Assembly: GCA_963699535.1 (NCBI GenBank)
Contig: CAVOUJ010000032.1
Coordinates: 124,001 to 188,000, forward strand
Direction of reading: 5' to 3'
Source: VBDM01 sp963699535
Lineage (GTDB): Bacteria; Pseudomonadota; Gammaproteobacteria; Burkholderiales; SG8-39
DNA length: 64,000 nucleotides
Shown: one piece after another, positions 9,119 to 17,848 of the stretch
Layout: the number at the start of each line of letters is the position of its first letter
Position numbering within the stretch: the stretch's first letter is position 1
The notes under the pieces: model-generated
What the model was told of the DNA's origin: nothing
The model's input: the letters and a program-made list of their open reading frames with translations, nothing else
Databases searched by the model: none
Position numbers and translations under genes: made by a program

Positions 9119-10317
9119 TGGAACCCGGCAGCCTGCTGGAACACCTTGTCGAAGTCGCCCCGTACACGGGCTACGTCTACCCCAACGAGACGGTCATCCC
9201 GTGGACCGTGCTGATCGTCGTTTATCCCTATCTCACGGGATTGGTGGCCGGCGCCTTTACCGTTTCGAGCCTCTATCACGTATTCGGCATGGAACGGTTC
9301 AAGCCCGTGGGGCGTTTGGCCTTGCTCACGGCGCTCGCTTTCATGATCTTCGTGCCCATGCCCCTGCTGTTGCACCTCGGCAATCCGCAGCGGGCGTTCA
9401 ATACCATGCTCACGCCGCACTGGACCTCTGCGATGGCCATGTTCGGTTTGTTTGCCAGCTTCTATGTCATTCTGCTGATGCTGGAAATCTGGTTCGTGTT
9501 CCGGCCTTATATCGTGCGGCAGGCGCAGCAGACGAGCAGGCTCATCGGGAGGTTGTGGCACGTGGCGAGCCTCGGGTCCGACGATCTTTCCCCGAAAGCG
9601 ATGCATTACGACGAGAAATGGATTTTTGCGTTGGCGGTCATCGGGATACCCTCCGCGCACGGGTTGCACGGCTACGTGGGGTTCATATTCGGCTCACTCA
9701 AGTCCCGGGAATGGTGGTCCTCCGACCTCATGCCGGTCGTTTTCTTGTTTTCTGCGGTCATCTCCGGCGTCTCGCTGCTGATCGTCCTCTATGTCTTGTC
9801 CTGCCGGCTGCGCAAGATCCCGGTTGACTTGCAGTGCCTGAAGGGTCTGGCTTATGTGCTTTGGGGTTTCGCGATGTTTACACTGGCGCTGGAGGGACTG
9901 GAATTCGCCAACGTCGTCTACAAGGGTCGCGAGGGGATCGAGATGATCCTGGAGTACGTAACCGGCCGACTCCTCGTGCCTTTCTTCATCCTGCAATTCA
10001 GCATCGGGGCCGTGTTACCGATCGCGGCGCTTTCGTATATGATCTGGCGCGGCACCACCGGCAAGGCGCTGATCGTGGGCGTCACCGTCAGTGCGTTGTT
10101 GGTGCTGTTCCAGGTCTGGATGATGCGCTGGAACGTAGTCATCGGCGGCCAGGAAATCGCCAAGACTGGCAAGGGGCTGTTGAGCTACCAGCTCGTGCTT
10201 CTGCACCGGGAAGGCCTGTTGACGGCGGTCTCGGTGGCGGTTGCGCCGCTTCTCCTGTTGTGGGCGACAGTCCGAGTGCTTCCGCCCTGGGATGCCGGGC
10301 AAAGATCGATGACGTGA
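9118..10317 (+). CDS. NrfD/PsrC-family quinone-interacting membrane subunit
   Basis: This is a 399-residue integral membrane protein with about nine hydrophobic helices, including segments around HLGNPQRAF, PSAHGLHGYVG and the conserved LEGLEFAN region. NrfD and PsrC proteins bind quinone and exchange electrons with a periplasmic Fe-S partner, which is encoded immediately upstream with overlapping stop and start codons. Together with the hexahaem cytochrome this makes a three-subunit quinone dehydrogenase or reductase. No catalytic molybdenum subunit is present, so the complex probably transfers electrons between the quinone pool and periplasmic cytochromes. Confidence 0.87.
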   Translation: MEPGSLLEHLVEVAPYTGYVYPNETVIPWTVLIVVYPYLTGLVAGAFTVSSLYHVFGMERFKPVGRLALLTALAFMIFVPMPLLLHLGNPQRAFNTMLTPHWTSAMAMFGLFASFYVILLMLEIWFVFRPYIVRQAQQTSRLIGRLWHVASLGSDDLSPKAMHYDEKWIFALAVIGIPSAHGLHGYVGFIFGSLKSREWWSSDLMPVVFLFSAVISGVSLLIVLYVLSCRLRKIPVDLQCLKGLAYVLWGFAMFTLALEGLEFANVVYKGREGIEMILEYVTGRLLVPFFILQFSIGAVLPIAALSYMIWRGTTGKALIVGVTVSALLVLFQVWMMRWNVVIGGQEIAKTGKGLLSYQLVLLHREGLLTAVSVAVAPLLLLWATVRVLPPWDAGQRSMT

Positions 10318-10403
10318 GGCGCACGAATAGCTTGCTTTGCGTTCGTTGTGTGGGCGCAGCGGCGTGGTTTCGATGTTTCAACTTTGATGAATGGAGGATC
10401 GCG

Positions 10404-10694
10404 ATGAGGACTGTGCTTCTGATCGGCGCCGCAGTGGGGGTGCTGTCGGCGGGGTTGGTTTTTGCGCAATCGGGCCCGGATGTCCTGAAGGCCAAGGGAT
10501 GTCTGAATTGCCACGAGATGGACAAGAAGAAAGTGGGGCCGGCGTTGAAGGATTTGGCTGCCAAGTACAAGGGCAACAAGAGCGCCCCGGCGATGCTGGT
10601 TGGCAAGCTCAAGGAAGGCAAAGGCCATCCGAAAGCCGCCGCCACTGACGCGGAGCTCAAGGCGGCGGTCGACTACGTGCTGTCCATACAATAG
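10404..10694 (+). CDS. Small class I cytochrome c (c551/c552 type)
   Basis: The 96-residue precursor has a Sec signal peptide (cleavage after FAQ, about residue 22), a single CLNCH haem motif, and the compact length of c551/c552 carriers. A GGAGG ribosome binding site lies 7-11 bases before ATG 10404. It sits in the same operon between nrfD and the nonahaem fusion, so it is a likely soluble shuttle between the inner-membrane quinone dehydrogenases and other periplasmic acceptors. The expected Met ligand is probably in the AMLVGKL segment. Confidence 0.85.
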   Translation: MRTVLLIGAAVGVLSAGLVFAQSGPDVLKAKGCLNCHEMDKKKVGPALKDLAAKYKGNKSAPAMLVGKLKEGKGHPKAAATDAELKAAVDYVLSIQ

Positions 10695-10750
10695 CGGGTA
10701 TCCGTTCATCCCGGTAACCGGCGAATAACTTCCCTGCGGTTGGAGAGTCG

Positions 10751-12730
10751 ATGTCAATGAGAACGCTGACGCTTGCGGTGGCGGCCTTGACGGGTGCGGT
10801 CTGCCTTGCGGGGGTACCCGCCGATGGGGGAGTCGCCCGCGCCGCAGATGCCTCCAACGTGAAGGAGGCCGGTCCGGCCGCGATCGACAACACGGTCTGC
10901 CTGGCTTGTCACGGAAACGAGGGGTTCGGGGTGCCGGGCGCGAACGGGAGAACGCGCTCCCTGCACGTGGTCGGGGACAAGTTCGAAAAGAGCGTGCACG
11001 GAAAGCGACTGTGCGTCGAGTGCCACAAGGACATCACGGCGATTCCGCACGATAAAACCGGCCCGCTCAAGGTCAGTTGCGTGCAGTGCCACCAGGACCT
11101 TTGGGAGGCTGCCAAGAAGGAAGACAAGACCAAGGAATTCGCGCGGCTGGGAGTGGTGGTGGAGCAAATCGACCACTACATGAAATCCATCCACGCCCGT
11201 CCGAACCGGGAGGACCAGTCGCGCACGAATGCGACCTGCTACAACTGCCATGACGCCCATTACGTGTATCCGAAGGACAGCTCCGTCCGAGCGGAGTGGC
11301 GCCTGGGCATCCCGAACGCCTGCGGAAAATGCCATGCCAAGCAGCGCGAGGAGTATCTCGACTCGGTGCACGGCAGGCAGGTCATGGGAAATGCCAATCC
11401 CGCGGCACCCGTCTGCTCGGATTGCCACACCACCCACGACGTGGACCGGCCGAAGCTGGATGCGATCCGGCTCATCATCGTGCGCAATTGCGGCAACTGC
11501 CATTCCGAGAGCCTCAAGTCCTACGCCAATACCTATCACGGCCAGGTCGGCAAGCTGGGCTATGCCTACACCGCGACCTGCTTCGACTGCCATGGCAACC
11601 ACGACATCCAGCGGATAAGCCATCCGAGGTCCACCGTGCACCCGAACAACCGGCTTCAGACGTGCCAGGCCTGCCACAAGAATGCGGCCCCAGGATTCGT
11701 CACGTTCCAGCCGCATGCGAACACCCACGATTTCGCTCGTTACCCGACCATGTGGATCGCATCGAAGTTCATGATTGCGCTTCTGCTGGGTGTATTTGCC
11801 TTCTTCTGGACGCATTCGGCGCTATGGTTCTACCGGGAACACCGTGATCGCCGTGAGGGCAAGAGCGCGCCCCACGTCGCAACGGGAGAATTGCCACAAT
11901 TGCATGGCAAGCACTTCAGCCGCTTCGGGCGGATATGGCGGATCGCCCACCTCGTGTTTGCGCTGAGCGTGATGCTGCTGGTGCTGACCGGCATGGCGGT
12001 CCTGTACGCCGATACCGGGTGGGCGAAGTTCATCGTGGGCGCGCTCGGTGGCCCGCGAGCGGCCAGCATCGTGCACAAGGCAAGCGCCGCTACTCTCCTA
12101 GGGATATTCGCCCTCCATCTGGTCTACATGCTTTTCCGGGTGGTGCCGAAGTGGAAATTCTCGAACTGGTTCGGGCCGACGTCGCTGGTGCCGAACTGGA
12201 AGGATCTCTGGGACATGCTTGCCATGTTCAAGTGGTTTTTCGGCAAGGGACCGCGGCCGGCGTTTGACCGCTGGACCTACTGGGAGAAATTCGACTACTG
12301 GGCGGTGTTCTGGGGCATGGCCATCATCGGCGGAAGCGGCATGATGCTGGCGTTCAAGGAAGTGACGGCGTCGCTTCTGCCCGGTTGGGTGTTCAACATT
12401 GCGACGCTGGTGCACGGGGAGGAGGCGATCCTCGCTGCAGTGTTCCTGTTCACGGTGCACTTCTTCAACAACCACTTCCGGCCGGACAAGCTGCCGCCGC
12501 CGGACATCGTGATGTTCACCGGCACGATGGCGCTGGAGGAATTCCGACGCGAGCACCCGCTCGAGTACCAGCGCCTGGCCGCAAGCGGCGAGCTTGCCAA
12601 GCACCTGGTCGACGCCCCGTCGCGACAGATGACGCTGGGTTCCCGCGTGCTCGGCATTGCGCTGATCGGCATCGGCCTGCTATTGCTGATCCTCGTGCTC
12701 ATCGGCTTCGTGGGCAGCGTCTCCGGGTAA
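10751..12730 (+). CDS. CbcL-like fusion: nonahaem cytochrome c plus b-type membrane cytochrome
   Basis: The 659-residue protein has a signal peptide and then nine CXXCH motifs in the first 320 residues: CLACH, CVECH, CVQCH, CYNCH, CGKCH, CSDCH, CGNCH, CFDCH and CQACH. A membrane domain of about five helices follows, resembling the b-type subunit of formate dehydrogenase or hydrogenase (HydC/FdnI), with histidines in RIAHL, IVHKAS, FALHLVY and VHGEEA segments. Nine c haems joined to a di-b-haem membrane domain is the architecture of Geobacter CbcL, an inner-membrane quinol oxidase used for low-potential extracellular acceptors. In this context it is a candidate entry point for electrons going to MtrA. 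The start has an upstream TGGAGAG ribosome site. Confidence 0.87.
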   Translation: MSMRTLTLAVAALTGAVCLAGVPADGGVARAADASNVKEAGPAAIDNTVCLACHGNEGFGVPGANGRTRSLHVVGDKFEKSVHGKRLCVECHKDITAIPHDKTGPLKVSCVQCHQDLWEAAKKEDKTKEFARLGVVVEQIDHYMKSIHARPNREDQSRTNATCYNCHDAHYVYPKDSSVRAEWRLGIPNACGKCHAKQREEYLDSVHGRQVMGNANPAAPVCSDCHTTHDVDRPKLDAIRLIIVRNCGNCHSESLKSYANTYHGQVGKLGYAYTATCFDCHGNHDIQRISHPRSTVHPNNRLQTCQACHKNAAPGFVTFQPHANTHDFARYPTMWIASKFMIALLLGVFAFFWTHSALWFYREHRDRREGKSAPHVATGELPQLHGKHFSRFGRIWRIAHLVFALSVMLLVLTGMAVLYADTGWAKFIVGALGGPRAASIVHKASAATLLGIFALHLVYMLFRVVPKWKFSNWFGPTSLVPNWKDLWDMLAMFKWFFGKGPRPAFDRWTYWEKFDYWAVFWGMAIIGGSGMMLAFKEVTASLLPGWVFNIATLVHGEEAILAAVFLFTVHFFNNHFRPDKLPPPDIVMFTGTMALEEFRREHPLEYQRLAASGELAKHLVDAPSRQMTLGSRVLGIALIGIGLLLLILVLIGFVGSVSG

Positions 12731-12876
12731 ATCGGGTTCGGCTTCGCGTGCGGCTCGCCGGCGTATCAGCTGCAAGCAGTTCCCACGCTGCCGTGCGATA
12801 GGCCTAGAATGTAGGTCGGTTGAAAACAGCACGCGCTGCCGTCTGGGTTGGCCGCCGATCCATTACGAGATCCCCG

Positions 12877-14034
12877 ATGAAAACTCTCTTGCTAGGTATC
12901 CTCCTGTCATTGACGCTGGTTGGCTGCAAGGAAGGCAAGGAAGCCGTCCCCAAAACGCCGTCGGCCGAAAAGGGCGCGCCGACCGCCGGCGATCCCAAGG
13001 CCGGCGCAGCTGTTGCAGAGCAAAACTGCAAAGCGTGTCATGGCATGGATGGCCGGGGTGTCGCGCCGGGCATCCCGCACCTCGCCGCGCAGCGCGAGGA
13101 TTACCTGCTCCTGGCGCTGACCGAGTACAAGGAGGTGAAACGCACTCACGCCGCCCTCAGGGAACTCGCGGGACGCCTGTCAGCCACGGAGTTGCGCAAC
13201 GTGATGGCCTATTACGCGAGCCAGCCGCCGGTTGCCCCGACTTCGATGACGGGCGTGCAACAAGCGTCGCTCCTGGAAAAAGGCAAAGCGCTGGCGGCGG
13301 CCTGCACGAAATGTCATGGGGAGGAAGGCAACAGCAAGACGCCGGGCACGCCCAGCCTGGCGGGCCAGCAGCCCCATTATCTTGTCACCGCCATCCAGGA
13401 GTATCACCGCGGAGACCGCGGGACGGTGGCGATGAAAGCGATACTGCGCGACGCGAGCAGGCTTGATCTGGAGAGCCTGGCTATGTATTACGCGTCTCGG
13501 ACGCCGGCGCAACGGTCGGCGCCGTCATTCGGCGATCCGGCGTCGGGCGAGCCGCGCACCGCCATGTGTGGCGGTTGCCATGGCCCCCGCGGGGTGAGCA
13601 GCGACGCCGCCACGCCGAGTCTCGCGGGCCAGGACCCGCAGTACTTGATCAAATCCATTAAGGCATACCGGACATCGCGCCAGCATTGGGGCATGCAGCG
13701 CTACGTGTCCGGCCTGAGCGACAAGGACATGGAAAACATCACTGCGTTCTACGTGGTCCAGCCGTCCAGGGCCGCCGACAGCGTGCCGAGTTCGGCGCGC
13801 GAGCTCGCCGTGAAATGCGACCGCTGCCACGATGCCGCGGCTGCGGACAGCCCCAAGATGGTGGTTCCGATTCTCCGGGGGCAGGACAAGGATTATCTTG
13901 TCATGGCGCTGAGAGCGTACCGCGACGACAGGCGCGAAAGCACCACCATGCACAAGATGAGCATCATCTACAGCAACGCGGTCATTGACGACATCGCGTC
14001 CTACTACGCGAGCCAGCCGCGTGAGAAGCGCTGA
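12877..14034 (+). CDS. Tetrahaem lipoprotein made of four cytochrome c4-like domains
   Basis: The start at 12877 gives a lipoprotein signal (lipobox LVGC, about residue 17). Four class I cytochrome c domains follow, each with one haem motif (CKACH, CTKCH, CGGCH, CDRCH) and repeated elements such as LAGQ..(Q/D)YL..AI..Y and (A)YYAS. The 385-residue length equals four domains of about 90 residues. It is the last gene of the 7.3-14 kb cytochrome block. A four-domain minus-strand homologue lies at 15036-16229. Likely a membrane-tethered periplasmic electron distributor; the specific partner is not known. Confidence 0.83.
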   Translation: MKTLLLGILLSLTLVGCKEGKEAVPKTPSAEKGAPTAGDPKAGAAVAEQNCKACHGMDGRGVAPGIPHLAAQREDYLLLALTEYKEVKRTHAALRELAGRLSATELRNVMAYYASQPPVAPTSMTGVQQASLLEKGKALAAACTKCHGEEGNSKTPGTPSLAGQQPHYLVTAIQEYHRGDRGTVAMKAILRDASRLDLESLAMYYASRTPAQRSAPSFGDPASGEPRTAMCGGCHGPRGVSSDAATPSLAGQDPQYLIKSIKAYRTSRQHWGMQRYVSGLSDKDMENITAFYVVQPSRAADSVPSSARELAVKCDRCHDAAAADSPKMVVPILRGQDKDYLVMALRAYRDDRRESTTMHKMSIIYSNAVIDDIASYYASQPREKR

Positions 14035-14242
14035 TGCGGTCAGGCTCCTGATCAGGGGTTAGCAGCGTCCGGCAATCGCTCGAAGCCCGATCGCTTACAC
14101 CTCGCCCGCGGGAGCCGCGGCAAATCACGGCCATCCGGCGCGTGGCCGGCGCTTCATTCAGCGCGGCGCGAACGGCCGCGCGTCGTGTTGCTGGTCTAGA
14201 ACCGCGACTTTCGGCTGCGCAGAAATCCGGAACCCAGGCCAA

Positions 14243-15019
14243 TCAGCCCACGTCCTCGCTCGCACGCTTTATGACCTGTGGCGGCGTCTTGGCCCACCAC
14301 ATCTGGTACATCGATATCAACCACATATATGCAAAGGACAAACCCATGAAGGCGCCTGACGCCATCGTGGCCCAGGCGAACGGATGGTAAACCTTGACCA
14401 TGTACCAGGAACCCACGTCGATTGCGATGCAGATAAATGGCAACACGACAACCACGCCCTTGAACCACACCGGCCGGACATACGCGTGGCTGAAGATGAA
14501 ACCGACGATGAAGAAAATGAAGGTCAATCCGAAAAGATGGATGTGCGAGACGCGGACCAGCGTGAAGACGCCGGTGCCGGTGTCCCGCTCGGTCACCTTC
14601 TTCATGTTGTCGTAGCCGTCCATGTTCACGAGGTGCGGGTTGCTGCCGTCGTGGCAGGTCATGCAGCGCTTGTCGAGGATCGGCCGTATGGCTTGGTCAT
14701 AGCCGGCACGGGCGGCCCCTTCCTGCACCCACTCCACAATCCGGGACGATTCCTCAGCGGGCAGCATCGCGGACATCGGGCCGCGCAAGGCCGCCTCGAT
14801 GCGCGAGCCTTTCCCGCTTCCCGCGTACGTGATGATGACGTCCTCATAGGAAAGCGTGAAGGGATTGCCGTCCTTTCCCGAAACACTATGGACCAAGTAG
14901 ACGAGAGCGAACAGGTAGCCCAAGCCGAGTATGCAAAGCGCCGAGGTGAACAGCACCCGCTGGCTGAAGGGCAGCTCAGAGAAGTGATGATACAACCGGT
15001 GCAGCGGAGCTTCGCTCAT
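14243..15019 (-). CDS. Monohaem membrane cytochrome with a multi-helix C-terminal domain
   Basis: The 258-residue protein has one N-terminal helix (about residues 20-45), a periplasmic loop of about 100 residues with a single CMTCH motif followed by DGSNPHLVNMDGY, and then about four hydrophobic helices. The helices carry histidines (RVSHIHLFG, FSHAYV, VYHPF) that could ligate b haem. It lies 16 bases downstream of the four-domain cytochrome, and both are transcribed on the minus strand. I do not recognise a characterised family. The layout suggests a membrane redox protein passing electrons between the quinone pool or a b haem and the c haem. Confidence 0.7.
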   Translation of the reverse strand: MSEAPLHRLYHHFSELPFSQRVLFTSALCILGLGYLFALVYLVHSVSGKDGNPFTLSYEDVIITYAGSGKGSRIEAALRGPMSAMLPAEESSRIVEWVQEGAARAGYDQAIRPILDKRCMTCHDGSNPHLVNMDGYDNMKKVTERDTGTGVFTLVRVSHIHLFGLTFIFFIVGFIFSHAYVRPVWFKGVVVVLPFICIAIDVGSWYMVKVYHPFAWATMASGAFMGLSFAYMWLISMYQMWWAKTPPQVIKRASEDVG

Positions 15020-15035
15020 GTTCGCTTTCCCTCGT

Positions 15036-16229
15036 TCACTTCGACGGCAGGAGCACGTAGACGACACTGCGCGCCCGCTGGCTCGCGTAATAGGCCGCCA
15101 GACTCTCGATCTCGGCGGCAGACAACGCGTCCAGCATCGCCGCCATCGCCTTGCTCTTGCGTCCGCCTTTCTGGTAGGCGCGCATCGCCAGCTCCAGATA
15201 GTCGACGCGCTGCGCCGCCAACGCCGGCGAGCGGGGATCGGTGCTGTTTCCGTTGACGCCGTGGCAGCGGTCGCAGCGCTGCGCCAGCTCCGCGGTCGTA
15301 AGGGGTTTCTTGACCGGCGGCGACTTCGGCTGCTGGTTCGCGTAATAGGCCGCCAGATTCCTGATGGTGTTATCGTCAACCGATGCCGCGGGCGCCTTCA
15401 TGGACGGTTCCGCGCGGGAGCCGTCCTTGTACGCGCGCATGGCGTCCGCGAAGTACTGCGCATCCTGGCCGGCAAGGCTCGGCGTCGCCGCATTCGCGCT
15501 GATCCCTCCTTCACCGTGGCAGCCGGCGCAGACGGCGGCCGCGGCCTTGCCTGCGGCCTGGTCGCCCGCCGAAGGGGTTTGAGCCTTGCCCGGCTTCTGC
15601 AAAGCATAGAACAAAGCGATGTTGTTCATGTCGGTGTCGCTCAACGCCGAGACCAGCGTCTTCATCATGTCGTGCTTGCGCTGGCCGCTCTTGTAAGCGC
15701 TTACGGCCGCAACAAAGTACTTGGGGTCAAGCCCGACGAGACTCGGCATTCCAGGTGTCTTGGTGATACCCGTCTCCCCGTGACACCCTGTGCACCCTGC
15801 GGCGGCGGCTTTGCCGGCACTGACCGGATCGGGCCTGCCTGGACGCGCCTTGGCGACGCCGGCCGCGCTTGGTTGAGCGGGCTCCAAACCGGCGTAATAG
15901 GCAGCGACCTTGACCAGCACATCGTCCTTCATGAACTTGACCGCTTTGCTCATGGCGTTATCGCCGCGCTCGCCCGCCTGATAAGCGAGCAGTTCCATAT
16001 ACAGGTAGCCCGGCCGCTGTCCGGCGATGTGGGGCACGCCCTTCATCTTGGAAATGCCGGCGAGGCCGTGGCAGCTCGTGCATGAGGCTTCTGCGACGCG
16101 TTTGCCTTCCGCGATCTCCTGGGGAGTCGCGTAGGCCGGCCGAAGGTCGGCATTGCTCTGCGGGTATCCGGGGATGGGAATGCCGGAGGCTAACGCAATC
16201 AGGAGGAGTGCCGGCGCAATTCGTTTCAT
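15036..16229 (-). CDS. Secreted tetrahaem protein of four cytochrome c4-like domains
   Basis: A signal peptide at the N-terminus is followed by four class I cytochrome c domains, each with one haem motif (CTSCH, CTGCH, CAGCH, CDRCH) and the repeated LAGQ...YF or LAAQRVDYL and YYA elements. At 397 residues it is a paralogue of the lipoprotein at 12877-14034 but lacks a lipobox, so it should be periplasmic and soluble or loosely held. ATG 16229 has an AGGGG ribosome site upstream and is preferred over a GTG two codons earlier. It forms an operon with the monohaem membrane cytochrome. Function is inferred as periplasmic electron transfer only. Confidence 0.82.
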   Translation of the reverse strand: MKRIAPALLLIALASGIPIPGYPQSNADLRPAYATPQEIAEGKRVAEASCTSCHGLAGISKMKGVPHIAGQRPGYLYMELLAYQAGERGDNAMSKAVKFMKDDVLVKVAAYYAGLEPAQPSAAGVAKARPGRPDPVSAGKAAAAGCTGCHGETGITKTPGMPSLVGLDPKYFVAAVSAYKSGQRKHDMMKTLVSALSDTDMNNIALFYALQKPGKAQTPSAGDQAAGKAAAAVCAGCHGEGGISANAATPSLAGQDAQYFADAMRAYKDGSRAEPSMKAPAASVDDNTIRNLAAYYANQQPKSPPVKKPLTTAELAQRCDRCHGVNGNSTDPRSPALAAQRVDYLELAMRAYQKGGRKSKAMAAMLDALSAAEIESLAAYYASQRARSVVYVLLPSK

Positions 16230-16549
16230 CGACACCCCTTAGGCAGTTGGCCGGTCTTGGCGCGGCAGGCGTGCCAGCCGGAGGCAAATGGCAGCAACAT
16301 TGGGTATTCGGGTTTCAGGAGCAAGCATGACGCCATGCCTGATCGTTGCGACCGCAATTCTAGCATGGCCCCCGATAGCGATTGCGCGCTGATATCGTGG
16401 ATAGGCTGAAGGGTATGCGCCAAACCTGCGTCGACCGCCACAATGGAATCGCGCACGAGACGCCGGAGTGAGAAGCAAACCGCCGGTGAAAACGCTAGAA
16501 TTAGGCTAACGTTCGCGCGTATTCACCGCCCATACACCGAGGAAGGTCC
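16230..16549. other. Divergent intergenic region between two cytochrome genes
   Basis: About 320 bases separate the divergently transcribed tetrahaem cytochrome (minus) and dihaem cytochrome (plus). TAGAAT -10-like hexamers occur at 16496-16501 on the plus strand and at 16357-16362 on the minus strand. Neither has a convincing -35 partner, and no FNR-type box is visible here. Confidence 0.35.
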
Positions 16550-17212
16550 ATGATGTTGAAACCAGCGCGCCCGCACGGCCTGCCGCTCTTCCTTCGCGCC
16601 TCGAAACCGCCGATCATGACGATCGCGCTCGCACTCGTCGCGTCGATCGCCGTCCCGCGGGAAGCCCAGGCGCAAGCTACCGAACTCAGCGGGAAGGAGG
16701 TGGTCGCAGCGGTCTGCTCGAAGTGCCACGCTACCGGGGCCCAAGGCGCGCCGAAGATCGGCGACGAGCAAGCATGGAAGAAGCGCGCGTCGCAAGGCCT
16801 TTCCGCTCTCACGGACCACGCGCTCAAGGGTATCCGGCAGATGCCGGCGCATGGTGGAAATCCGGGTCTCAGCGATTTCGAAATCAAGCGCGCGATCACC
16901 TATATGGTCAACCAATCCGGCGGGAAATGGTTCGAACCGATCGACAAGAAGAGCCCGCCTGCGGCGCGAACCGGCGAGCAAATCGTCAAGGCGCAATGCA
17001 GCAAGTGCCATCAGGCCGGGGTGCGGGGCGCGCCGAAGATCGGCGACCGGGATGCCTGGATACCCAGGCTGAAGGACGGACTGGACAACACGGTGCGCTC
17101 CGCGATGAAGGGGCACGGCGGCATGCCGGCACGCGGCGGGATGGCGGATCTCAGCGATGCCGAGTTGCGCAGCGCGGTGATCTACCTGTTCAGGGGACCG
17201 GAACCCAAGTAG
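16550..17212 (+). CDS. Dihaem cytochrome c5-like protein (two domains)
   Basis: A signal peptide ending near AQAQA is followed by two related cytochrome c5-type domains, each with CSKCH, a GAPKIGD element after the haem and a MPA(H/R)GG motif carrying the likely Met ligand. The 220-residue length fits two c5 domains. AGGAAGG precedes ATG 16550. C5-type carriers are commonly periplasmic electron shuttles to terminal reductases or oxidases. It is a single-gene unit on the plus strand. Confidence 0.83.
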   Translation: MMLKPARPHGLPLFLRASKPPIMTIALALVASIAVPREAQAQATELSGKEVVAAVCSKCHATGAQGAPKIGDEQAWKKRASQGLSALTDHALKGIRQMPAHGGNPGLSDFEIKRAITYMVNQSGGKWFEPIDKKSPPAARTGEQIVKAQCSKCHQAGVRGAPKIGDRDAWIPRLKDGLDNTVRSAMKGHGGMPARGGMADLSDAELRSAVIYLFRGPEPK

Positions 17213-17260
17213 TCCTGCGAGGTCTCTTGCCCGATCTCGGTGACAGCGAGCGGGCTTCTT

Positions 17261-17347
17261 TCACTTTTGTTCAAGCACCCACCCGACCAGGGTCTTCAGC
17301 TCAGCATCCGATAGCCCTGGGTTCGGAGGCAAAATTTCAAGGAAGGC
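17261..17347 (-). pseudogene. C-terminal remnant of a c551-type cytochrome
   Basis: Just downstream of the uspA stop, the minus strand reads a short open frame ending in PPNPGLSDAELKTLVGWVLE followed by QK and a stop. This closely resembles the last 25 or so residues of small class I cytochromes c, including the MPPNP-like ligand loop and the terminal helix. No CXXCH and no start codon belong to it, and the fragment begins inside or right after uspA. It appears to be the relic of a cytochrome gene whose 5' part has been lost. I saw no intact copy of the same sequence in the window. Confidence 0.55.
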
Positions 17348-17353
17348 CGACCC

Positions 17354-17800
17354 TCAGCGGCACACCAGGACCGGTATGCTGCTGTGAGTCAGGACCTTGG
17401 TTGTTTCGCTGCCAAGCAGCAGGGCCGCCAGGCCGCGCCGCCCGTGCGACGCCATCACAATGAGGTCGCATTTCTTGGAGCGTGCAGTGCCTATGATCGC
17501 TTTCCAGGGCTGATCCGCGGTAAGCGAAATCTTCGAGGCCACCACTCCCGCCGTTTGTGCCTCGATATCGACGACCGCCAGGGCTTTCTTCGCTTCCTTG
17601 TCCTTCATCTGTTTGTACTGCCGGGCAGATGTTATCCCGTACGACGTCACGCCCTCCGTGTAGACGGGCGGGACGTATGGAGCGATCACGCAAAGCCCCG
17701 TCAGGCGTGCCTGGAAGGTTCCGGCGAGTCGTGCCGCGACCCGGATCGCCTTTGCAGACAGTTTCGAGCCGTCGGTGGGGACGAGAATGTGTGTGTACAC
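17354..17800 (-). CDS. Universal stress protein UspA family
   Basis: The 148-residue single Usp domain starts with YTHILVPTDGS and ends with the nucleotide-binding signature MASHGRRG...LLGSETTKVL and SSIPVLV. Translation starts at GTG 17800 with an AAAGGAGA ribosome site. The gene has its own FNR/ANR-type promoter upstream. Usp genes under ANR control are known in Pseudomonas, where they support survival without oxygen. That fits this anaerobic respiration region. Confidence 0.9.
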   Translation of the reverse strand: MYTHILVPTDGSKLSAKAIRVAARLAGTFQARLTGLCVIAPYVPPVYTEGVTSYGITSARQYKQMKDKEAKKALAVVDIEAQTAGVVASKISLTADQPWKAIIGTARSKKCDLIVMASHGRRGLAALLLGSETTKVLTHSSIPVLVCR

Positions 17801-17848
17801 TGGAATCTCCTTTCTGAGCTTTTCACCGGTTTCGCCAAGGATAAGATA

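Noticed and set aside
14060..14242. Possible terminator around the CCTGATCAGG palindrome between the convergent cytochrome genes
   Set aside because: The palindrome at about 14047-14056 is too short and is not followed by a T-run.
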